Shown here: piece by piece, positions 58,320-64,000 of the stretch | Position numbering within the stretch: position 1 is the stretch's first letter | Layout: the number at the start of each line of letters is the position of its first letter | NCBI RefSeq assembly: GCF_000169455.1 | Contig: NZ_AAYC01000001.1 | Coordinates: 62,001-126,000 of the forward strand | Length of the DNA: 64,000 nt | Reading direction: 5' to 3' | From: Roseobacter sp. SK209-2-6 | GTDB lineage: Bacteria > Pseudomonadota > Alphaproteobacteria > Rhodobacterales > Rhodobacteraceae | Notes under the pieces: model-generated | Seen by the model: only the letters and a program-made list of their open reading frames with translations | Told to the model about the DNA's origin: nothing | Database searches by the model: none | Translations under genes and position numbers: made by a program

Positions 58320-59534
58320 CTAAGTCTTTGTCGAAGGCGGGTCTTTCAACTCCATATGGGCCATGATCTGACCGTGGTCCGAGGCGAGCTTGTTGTACGG
58401 GGCTTCGGGGTGACTTCCGTCTGTCAGGTGGTCGTTGAAGACGCTGTAGTACTGCATATTGCCAATTGCGCCGCCCCATTCAGGGTCAAAGTGTCGTGAC
58501 ATGTAGATCTGGTCGATGCTCTCATGCACGCCACCAAAGGCGGTGGTGTAGACAACATCCCGCAAGGAGCGTTTGAGGAAGGTCTTCTCAGCCGACCGCA
58601 GACGCACCTTGTCCATGGCCTCCCGGATCTCTTCGTTATCGCCCTTGCTGTAGCGGTCGCTTCCATGTTTGGCATCATGGCGCAGCATCCAGGCATAGTT
58701 CCGGAATGGCATCTCCCCAGAGATGATTTCACTACTCACCGCATGTTCACCATCGTTGAAATCGCCAAGAACCATGACCGGGCGGTCCTGTTCCAACTCT
58801 TCCAGGATGGCGCGCCGCAGTACCCAGGCCTCTGCCATGCGCCGCAAGGCTGAGCGCAAGGATCCCAGTGCGCGCCCCGCGGGATCATAGGCAGTGAGAA
58901 CACTCTCAGGGGCATAGGGGGCGCCCGCGGGAGTGATGAATTCCCCCAGCTTGGATTTGAGGTGGCAATTGAACACGGTGAGGATCTGATCACCTACAGG
59001 AATGCGAGCTTTCAGGATCGGGCGGGAGAGGCGGCGCAGGGTGTAAAACCCTTCTTCTTCGTCTCCACCCAGGCCCGACATAGGGATATCCAGAGGCTGT
59101 TCCATTTCCTGGATCACCTCGGGTTCACCGATAAAGCCAAAGCGCGAGAGGATCGCTAGTCCGGGTCGCCGGTGACCGGGTTCGCCGGTGTCATTGACAT
59201 TTGGCGCAAAGGCAAGCCCGGCGTCGCCGTAGGGGCCATAGGCCAGTTTGCGGAAAATGGCCTTGCGGTGGTAGCGTTTGGATCGGTCTGGAATGGTTGC
59301 AGCATTGGCAGCGATACCCCTGGTGTCCGCTTCGGAGATAACGGCGCGCAGGGGTTCTGCGTCAAAAATCTCCTGAAAGCCAACGATATCGGCATCCATG
59401 GTCAGCAGCTGGTCTGCCATCCAATCGGCCTTCCAGGCGTATTCCTCGGGGGTGTAACTTTGGAAACGGTAGTATTCCTGATCCGGGCCGATCAGGTTTT
59501 TCACATTGAATGAGGCAATGGTGAAACGGTTCAT
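58320..59534 (-). CDS. Endonuclease/exonuclease/phosphatase family protein
   Basis: A 404-residue EEP-fold metallo-phosphoesterase. The motif series is complete: SFNVKNL at the N-terminus, VGFQEIFD, FNCHLKSKLG, VLGDFNDGEH and ASDHGQIMAHM at the C-terminus, giving the catalytic Asn, Glu, Asp, Asn and His. It has no signal peptide. Family members hydrolyse DNA, inositol phosphates or nucleotides; I cannot tell which. It lies 36 bases after the dehydratase gene and is probably in its operon. Confidence 0.86.
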   Translation of the reverse strand: MNRFTIASFNVKNLIGPDQEYYRFQSYTPEEYAWKADWMADQLLTMDADIVGFQEIFDAEPLRAVISEADTRGIAANAATIPDRSKRYHRKAIFRKLAYGPYGDAGLAFAPNVNDTGEPGHRRPGLAILSRFGFIGEPEVIQEMEQPLDIPMSGLGGDEEEGFYTLRRLSRPILKARIPVGDQILTVFNCHLKSKLGEFITPAGAPYAPESVLTAYDPAGRALGSLRSALRRMAEAWVLRRAILEELEQDRPVMVLGDFNDGEHAVSSEIISGEMPFRNYAWMLRHDAKHGSDRYSKGDNEEIREAMDKVRLRSAEKTFLKRSLRDVVYTTAFGGVHESIDQIYMSRHFDPEWGGAIGNMQYYSVFNDHLTDGSHPEAPYNKLASDHGQIMAHMELKDPPSTKT

Positions 59535-59570
59535 GACTTTTGCCCCCTTCGGCTTAGCTCCCTGCGCTTT

Positions 59571-60548
59571 CTAAGCATAGCGGCAGAGAGCGTTGCCGAA
59601 CAGCGCCGCGTCCACATTGCCGCCTGTTGCGACGGCTATGACTGCTTCACCCTCAATTTGATCCGCATGGAAAAGTGCCGCAGCCAAGGCGACCGCTCCA
59701 CCAGGTTCGAGCACGATCTTGAGACGGGTGAAGGCCAGGGCCATGGCGTGTAGAGCTTCCTCTTCGGTAACGGCCAGGCCTGGGCCACAGAGGCGGCTGA
59801 GAATGGGAAAGGTCAGCTCGCCCGGTGCAAGGGTCAGGATTGCGTCGCAGATGGAACCGGAAGCACTTGCATTGTGGCAAATCTCTCTGGCTTCAAGTGA
59901 GCGTTTGACGTCATCAAACCCCTGCGGCTCTACCGGGCGCACGCGCAAACCCGGCGCCTCTGCCTCCAGGGCGAGAGCGATGCCACTGGTCAGCCCACCG
60001 CCGCCGCAGCAGACCAGAACCTCTGCTTTGTCGATGCCTTCAGCTCGGGCCTGTTCTGCAATCTCCAGCCCGGTGGTGCCCTGACCGGCGATAACCTGTG
60101 GCTCATCATAGGGTTTGATCAAGGTAAGGCCTCGGGCCTCTGCGAGCTCTTTGCCAATGGCATCGCGATCTTCACCCGCCGCACGATCATAGAGCACGAC
60201 TTCCGCGCCCAGTGCACCGGTGTTTTCGATCTTCAACTTAGGCGCATCTGAGGGCATCACGATGACCGCTGGTGCATCATGGGCTTTGGCGGCTGCAGCA
60301 ACCCCCTGCGCGTGGTTGCCGCTGGAAAAGGCGATAACACCTTTGCGAAGCTGTTCCGCTGACAAAGCCGATACCGCTGACCAGCCACCGCGAAACTTGA
60401 AAGACCCGGTATGTTGCAGGCATTCTGCTTTCACCAGAAGGCGCCGGCCTGCGATTTCGTCCAGGAAGGGTGAAGACAGCAAAGGCGTTTTGCGCGCGTG
60501 GCCTTTCAGGCGCCTTGCAGCCTGACGGATCTGTTCAATCGAAGACAT
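59571..60548 (-). CDS. Threonine/serine dehydratase-like PLP enzyme
   Basis: A 325-residue fold-type II PLP enzyme. The PLP lysine is K51 in HTGSFKFRGG, SSGNHAQGVAAAA holds the substrate loop, and CCGGGGLTSGIAL binds the cofactor phosphate. The length (no C-terminal ACT domain) fits catabolic threonine dehydratase, serine racemase or hydroxyaspartate dehydratase. ATG 60548 overlaps the hydrolase stop as TGATG. Substrate specificity is not predictable. Confidence 0.9.
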   Translation of the reverse strand: MSSIEQIRQAARRLKGHARKTPLLSSPFLDEIAGRRLLVKAECLQHTGSFKFRGGWSAVSALSAEQLRKGVIAFSSGNHAQGVAAAAKAHDAPAVIVMPSDAPKLKIENTGALGAEVVLYDRAAGEDRDAIGKELAEARGLTLIKPYDEPQVIAGQGTTGLEIAEQARAEGIDKAEVLVCCGGGGLTSGIALALEAEAPGLRVRPVEPQGFDDVKRSLEAREICHNASASGSICDAILTLAPGELTFPILSRLCGPGLAVTEEEALHAMALAFTRLKIVLEPGGAVALAAALFHADQIEGEAVIAVATGGNVDAALFGNALCRYA

Positions 60549-61381
60549 CAAATCTGGTCCAATACGGTTTCAATGAGAGACAGGCTTTCTGGTTCGTCCA
60601 AGAAGGGCACATGCCCGCGATTGGGCACTTCCACCGCCTCCATTTCCGGCAGGCATTCCTGCATCTTGTGGTAGGTTTCCTGGCTTAGAATATCGGAGTT
60701 AGCACCACGGATGATTCCGGAGGGGAGACATCCCAAGGATCTGAAGAGCGGCCAGAGATCCGGTGTTGGGCCTGCATTGGCCTGGGCTAGAAGGGCATCG
60801 CGAAGGCGCGGGTCATAACGTAGCTGCAAACCTTCGGGGGAAGCGGTGTAAAAGGTCTCTACCTCTTCTTGCCACCGTGACATCTCCACATCCGGGAAGG
60901 CCGGGGACATCAGTTTGGCCAAAGTCTCGGCAGCCTCTGCATGGGTTTTGGTAGCGGGACGGCGGCCGATGTATTCCATGATCCGGGCAACGCCACTTGC
61001 GGGAATTTCCGGACCGACATCATTGAGGATGACAGCCTGCAAACGGTGTTTGGCTGTCGCCGCCAAAGCCATGGCAACCATTCCACCACGAGAGGTGCCA
61101 AGGATCGCAGCCTTTTCCAGATCCAGATGGACCATCAGCTCCAATACATCCTGCGCTTCTCTTGCGACATTGTAGTTGGAGAAATCCGGATCATAGTCGG
61201 ATTGGCCACGTCCGCGCGCGTCCAGAAGGATAAGGCGCAGATGCGAGGCTTGGGGCAAGAAGTAGCGAAAGTCGCTGCCAGCCCGGGTAAGGCCTGCAAG
61301 GCAGATCAAGGGCTGACCAGCGCGGTCACCACAGTCTTCAAAATGCAGCGATAGGCCGTCACTGGAAGAAAAACTGCTCAT
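60548..61381 (-). CDS. Alpha/beta hydrolase
   Basis: A 277-residue hydrolase of the fold shared by lactonases and C-C hydrolases. Nucleophile in ILGTSRGGMVAMALA, oxyanion region LICLAGLTRAGSDFRYFLP, base His near the C-terminus in VPNRGHVPFLDEP. I chose ATG 61381 (MSSFSSSDGLSLHFED); a longer frame to 61420 adds 13 polar residues. It is coupled to the dehydratase gene and lies 19 bases after the haloacid dehalogenase gene. Substrate unknown. Confidence 0.88.
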   Translation of the reverse strand: MSSFSSSDGLSLHFEDCGDRAGQPLICLAGLTRAGSDFRYFLPQASHLRLILLDARGRGQSDYDPDFSNYNVAREAQDVLELMVHLDLEKAAILGTSRGGMVAMALAATAKHRLQAVILNDVGPEIPASGVARIMEYIGRRPATKTHAEAAETLAKLMSPAFPDVEMSRWQEEVETFYTASPEGLQLRYDPRLRDALLAQANAGPTPDLWPLFRSLGCLPSGIIRGANSDILSQETYHKMQECLPEMEAVEVPNRGHVPFLDEPESLSLIETVLDQI

Positions 61382-61400
61382 CGTGATAGGCGGTCCCTTG

Positions 61401-62093
61401 TTATTGCTGTTGCTGCGCAATCTCTGGAATGGAGCTGAGGTTTGTTAGGATATGCTGGGGGACCCAGGGCAGCCGGTCCATTGGGTCGCCTGCGCGATTG
61501 ACCCATGCTGTGGTGAACCCATGCCCTGAGGCTCCAGCAGCGTCCCAGCCGTTGGAAGAGACAAATAGCACCTGCTCTCTGGAGCATTGGAACCTCTGTT
61601 CCACCAAATCATAGACGCGGGCATCCGGTTTGAAGACCCCGACGCTTTCTACTGACAGGACATCATCCAGAAGATCGCCTATGGCGGCAGATTGCACCGC
61701 ACCATCCAGCATGTGGGGGGATCCATTTGAGAGGATGGCGGTATTGAAACCAGCCTCCTTGAGGTTGCGCAGCATGGCGGGCACTTCCGGATAGGCTTGC
61801 AACTCCCAATAGAGATCCAGAAGCCGTTGCCTGAGATCCGGATCGGCATTCAGGTCACAGGCTTCCAGCGCCCAGTCCAAACCTTCCTGGGTCACCTGCC
61901 AGAAATCGCAATGGGCGCCCGTGATTGCGCGCAACCAAGTATATTGCAACTGCTTAAGACGCCAATGCTCAGCCAATTGTGCCCAATTGTCCCGCAAGTG
62001 AGGGAACTGTGGTTCTGCTGCGGCCTGCCGGGCAGCGGCGGCAACATCAAACAAGGTTCCGTAGGCGTCAAAAACACAAGTGGTAATAGGCAT
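61401..62093 (-). CDS. Haloacid dehalogenase, type II (L-2-haloacid dehalogenase-like)
   Basis: A 230-residue HAD hydrolase. The nucleophile is D9 in CVFDAYGTLFD, followed by SNGSPHML, the KPD lysine in GVFKPDARVY, and FVSSNGWDAAGA. This pattern is that of L-2-haloacid dehalogenases, which convert L-2-haloalkanoates to D-2-hydroxyacids; marine bacteria meet halogenated acids often. ATG 62093 has AAGGGGGA upstream. It heads a probable operon with the alpha/beta hydrolase and dehydratase. Confidence 0.9.
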   Translation of the reverse strand: MPITTCVFDAYGTLFDVAAAARQAAAEPQFPHLRDNWAQLAEHWRLKQLQYTWLRAITGAHCDFWQVTQEGLDWALEACDLNADPDLRQRLLDLYWELQAYPEVPAMLRNLKEAGFNTAILSNGSPHMLDGAVQSAAIGDLLDDVLSVESVGVFKPDARVYDLVEQRFQCSREQVLFVSSNGWDAAGASGHGFTTAWVNRAGDPMDRLPWVPQHILTNLSSIPEIAQQQQ

Positions 62094-62281
62094 GGCATCC
62101 CCCTTGGCGGGGATCTTTTCACGGCCAAGGGAAGACTGCAAAGCGCGAAGTTGTGACTGATACAATTCTCTTGCGTCACCTCGCGACGGGTTCCTGCGTC
62201 AAGAAGCCAAAGGTGGTACGGGTTTACACTGGCGGCAGGCGCTGTAGGGTGCTGACCTTTGATGGTTTGACTGGAGTTCAC

Positions 62282-62710
62282 ATGACCGAGGTAAAAAACG
62301 GAGATTCCGTCCGTATCCACTATACCGGAACTTTGAAGGATGGCTCTGTCTTCGACAGCTCTGAGGGGCGCGATCCTCTGGAGTTCACTGTCGGCTCTGG
62401 ACAGGTGATTAAAGGCATGGACGCGGGCCTGCCGGGCATGGCTGTTGGAGATAAGAAGCGTCTGGAAATTCCCTGTGCCGATGCATATGGCCCGCTGAAC
62501 CCAGAGGCGCGCCAGGCTATCCCCCGCGAAGGTATCCCGGAAGAGATCCCCCTGGAGCTGGGTACTCAGTTGCAGATGCAAAGCCCCGAAGGCCATGTGC
62601 TGCCGGTCACTGTTGTTGAGGTAACGGAAGCCACCGTGACATTGGATGCAAATCACCCGCTCGCGGGCAAGGACCTCATCTTTGAGATCGAGCTGGTTTC
62701 GATCGGATAA
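62282..62710 (+). CDS. FKBP-type peptidyl-prolyl isomerase, SlyD-like
   Basis: A 142-residue cytoplasmic prolyl isomerase and chaperone. The FKBP start (VRIHYTGTLKDGSVFDSSEG) and GSGQVIKGMDAGLPGMAVGD are intact, with an insert-in-flap region (about residues 68-120) as in SlyD. The His/Cys-rich metal-binding tail of E. coli SlyD is missing. ATG 62282 is chosen because the upstream part of the open frame is not protein-like. A strong hairpin terminator follows. Confidence 0.92.
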   Translation: MTEVKNGDSVRIHYTGTLKDGSVFDSSEGRDPLEFTVGSGQVIKGMDAGLPGMAVGDKKRLEIPCADAYGPLNPEARQAIPREGIPEEIPLELGTQLQMQSPEGHVLPVTVVEVTEATVTLDANHPLAGKDLIFEIELVSIG

Positions 62711-62715
62711 ACTTC

Positions 62716-62744
62716 AGTGCCAGCGCTCTTGAAGTGCTGGCACT
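62716..62744 (+). terminator. Terminator after the FKBP gene
   Basis: AGTGCCAGC (62716-62724) and GCTGGCACT (62736-62744) pair perfectly over nine bases around an 11-base loop and run into TT then CCC. It lies five bases past the stop codon. Confidence 0.75.
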
Positions 62745-62854
62745 TTCCCGCGACGGCCTCTCTTTTTGCCCAATTGGTGATTTTTCTCCAATTCTTGTCA
62801 CAAACCTGGGCGGCTGTGCGTCTTACCTTCAGACCAAGAGTTCTGGAGGTATTG

Positions 62855-63241
62855 ATGAATAGGGTCATTCTGGCAGGTGTTGGCGGTTACTCGCTTATAA
62901 ACGCTGCATATATTTGGGTCGCAACCCAGCACTGGTACGCGAATGTGCCTGGTGTGCTGCAGACGGGCCCTTTGAACTTTCACTTCGCAAAAGATGTTGC
63001 TTTGGCTTTTCTCTCTAGCGGATTGGCCCTGATCTGGGCCGCGCGGCACGCGGATAGATCAGCCGCTGTTTGCGGGATGTCCTGGCTCTGTCTTCATGCC
63101 CTGTTTCACATTTGGATTTGGGTTCATCGCGGCCTCCCCGTTGATTTTATCGCGTTTACCAATCTTGCGGGCATTCAACTCCCTGCAGGGCTTGCGATTT
63201 GGGCTGCTATGCGCCTGCCCGCGCGGAGGGTTGAAGCATGA
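62855..63241 (+). CDS. Small four-span membrane protein of unknown function
   Basis: A 128-residue protein with about four hydrophobic segments (near residues 3-22, 43-60, 70-92 and 98-117). ATG 62855 has GGAGG seven bases upstream. The sequence includes WVATQHWYANVPGV and a His-rich patch (LHALFHIWIWVHRG) inside or near a membrane span. Its stop overlaps the next gene as ATGA. With the CxxC protein and the ECF sigma factor it forms a three-gene unit; the family is not one I recognise. Confidence 0.75.
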   Translation: MNRVILAGVGGYSLINAAYIWVATQHWYANVPGVLQTGPLNFHFAKDVALAFLSSGLALIWAARHADRSAAVCGMSWLCLHALFHIWIWVHRGLPVDFIAFTNLAGIQLPAGLAIWAAMRLPARRVEA

Positions 63242-63780
63242 TCAAGCACTTACTCCGAATGGGCATAAAGAAGTTCTCGGCGCGCTATTCCTATGATGCG
63301 AGCTACATGTCCCATGTTGTGGATCACTCGACTTCGGCGGGTCTCCGTCTGTTGGCCTTACCTCTTTATGGCCAGTTTCGTGGTCCTGAAAAGGCGCTGG
63401 GCATCTGGGCTGGCGCGGTTGTGGCCTCGACCATGGAAGGCGATTGTGGCCCATGCGTGCAGCTGGTTGTCGATATGGCCCTGGAAGCTGGCGTTCCGGC
63501 GGGACAAATTGAACTTTGTCTTCAGGGGAGGGCAGCGGAAGCTGGCCAGATGGGGTTGGGATTTCGCTTTGCCCAGGCTGCAATAGCTGATCTACCAGAG
63601 CTTGAGGCCCTGCGGCATGAGATCGAAAAAGGTTTTGGACCAGAAGCGGTGATCGCTGCGTCTTTTGCAGCCTCCAGCGGGCGGGTCTATCCTGTGCTCA
63701 AACGCGGGCTGGATTATGGTCATACCTGCAGCCGGGTGAGTATTGAAAACCGTATGATCGAGGTCGCGCATCAGACATGA
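63238..63780 (+). CDS. Carboxymuconolactone decarboxylase/AhpD-like protein
   Basis: A 180-residue helical protein with C70-G-P-C73 in EGDCGPCVQLVVDMALEAG, resembling the AhpD-type redox motif in an all-alpha fold, with an upstream helix (LGIWAGAVVASTM). Such proteins reduce peroxides or organic substrates, often paired with ECF41-type sigma factors. It overlaps both neighbours as ATGA. The family call rests on the CxxC helix context and the neighbour, so it is moderate. Confidence 0.65.
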   Translation: MIKHLLRMGIKKFSARYSYDASYMSHVVDHSTSAGLRLLALPLYGQFRGPEKALGIWAGAVVASTMEGDCGPCVQLVVDMALEAGVPAGQIELCLQGRAAEAGQMGLGFRFAQAAIADLPELEALRHEIEKGFGPEAVIAASFAASSGRVYPVLKRGLDYGHTCSRVSIENRMIEVAHQT

Positions 63781-64000
63781 ACATGCAGACAGACATATTT
63801 GAGGCTGAGCGCTGCAAGCTCACCTCCCTGTGCTATCGAATGCTGGGGGAGAGGTCCGGGGCTGAAGACGCGGTTCAGGAAACCTGGCTTAGATGGGCGG
63901 CGGCTGACAGGGCGCAGATCCGAAACCCATCGGCCTGGCTGCGGCGTGTCGCCACCAATATTGCGATAGATACTCTGCGGGCCGCACAAAACCGGCGCGA
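63777..64000 (+). CDS. ECF-family RNA polymerase sigma factor (partial, SigJ/ECF41-like)
   Basis: Only the first 74 codons are in the window. They encode sigma-70 region 2: FEAERCKLTSLCYRMLGE, then SGAEDAVQETWLRW and AWLRRVATNIAIDTLRAAQN. The LxxLxYRMLGxxxxAEDxVQETWLRW pattern is that of the SigJ/ECF41 group. These sigma factors often carry a C-terminal SnoaL-like regulatory domain and sit beside a carboxymuconolactone decarboxylase, oxidoreductase or epimerase gene, as here. The start overlaps the preceding gene as ATGA, so the sigma factor is co-translated. Confidence 0.85.
   Translation, partial: MNMQTDIFEAERCKLTSLCYRMLGERSGAEDAVQETWLRWAAADRAQIRNPSAWLRRVATNIAIDTLRAAQNRR

Noticed and set aside
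1-64000. tRNA, rRNA, CRISPR arrays, insertion sequences, phage or integrase genes
   Set aside because: Looked for through the whole window and found no supportable example; gene order is dense and ordinary in this respect.

Overview
The window looks like a chromosomal segment of a marine alphaproteobacterium of the Rhodobacteraceae (Roseobacter group). This is inferred from gene content and order rather than from a marker gene: high-GC coding on nearly every base, a haem-uptake locus with its own ExbB-ExbD-ExbD-TonB set, a tupBCA tungstate transporter, a carbon-phosphorus lyase locus with an added 2H-phosphoesterase gene, and a fused indolepyruvate oxidoreductase opposite an Lrp/AsnC regulator. 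I saw no rRNA, tRNA, CRISPR array, insertion sequence or phage gene. Genes are packed with many 4-base stop/start overlaps, and several start at TTG behind a clear ribosome binding site.

Layout. 1-7536: haem acquisition. hmuS-hmuT-hmuU run left (hmuU is cut by the window edge), divergent from an outer-membrane receptor, a small exported protein, exbB, two exbD and tonB. 7658-11707: a CoA-transferase, an HTH regulator and a CocE-type hydrolase. 11773-15346: NAD synthesis, nadA-nadB-nadC on the minus strand. 15767-17987: tungstate ABC transporter. 18097-26460: phosphonate use, phnF opposite phnGHI, then two tiny minus-strand membrane-protein genes, phnJKLN, a convergent 2H-phosphoesterase gene and phnM. 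26508-33033: a seven-gene minus-strand glycan cluster (methyltransferase, polysaccharide deacetylase, four glycosyltransferases, histidine phosphatase) with overlapping or abutting genes. 33298-35646: a large MscS-type channel.

35766-42981: a peptide-type ABC importer operon whose last gene is a CoA-transferase. 43285-49399: a second small methyltransferase, a GST, a TetR regulator, the fused indolepyruvate oxidoreductase and an Lrp regulator. 49444-53041: a DUF3307-like membrane protein and a 998-residue ABC-exporter-like protein whose nucleotide-binding domain has lost most catalytic motifs and which ends in a cyclic-nucleotide-binding domain. 53149-62093: minus strand, an ArsR-family regulator of SqrR/BigR type, alcohol dehydrogenase, MFS exporter, pcaB, pcaD, an EEP-family phosphatase/nuclease, a threonine-dehydratase-like enzyme, an alpha/beta hydrolase and a haloacid dehalogenase. 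62282-64000: an FKBP isomerase, then a membrane protein, a CxxC carboxymuconolactone-decarboxylase-like protein and the start of an ECF sigma factor.

The best candidates for undescribed biology are the degenerate ABC/cNMP protein (50045-53041), the glycan cluster (26508-33033), the 2H-phosphoesterase that may replace PhnP (24570-25265), and the two minus-strand micro-genes inside the phn operon (21206-21640).
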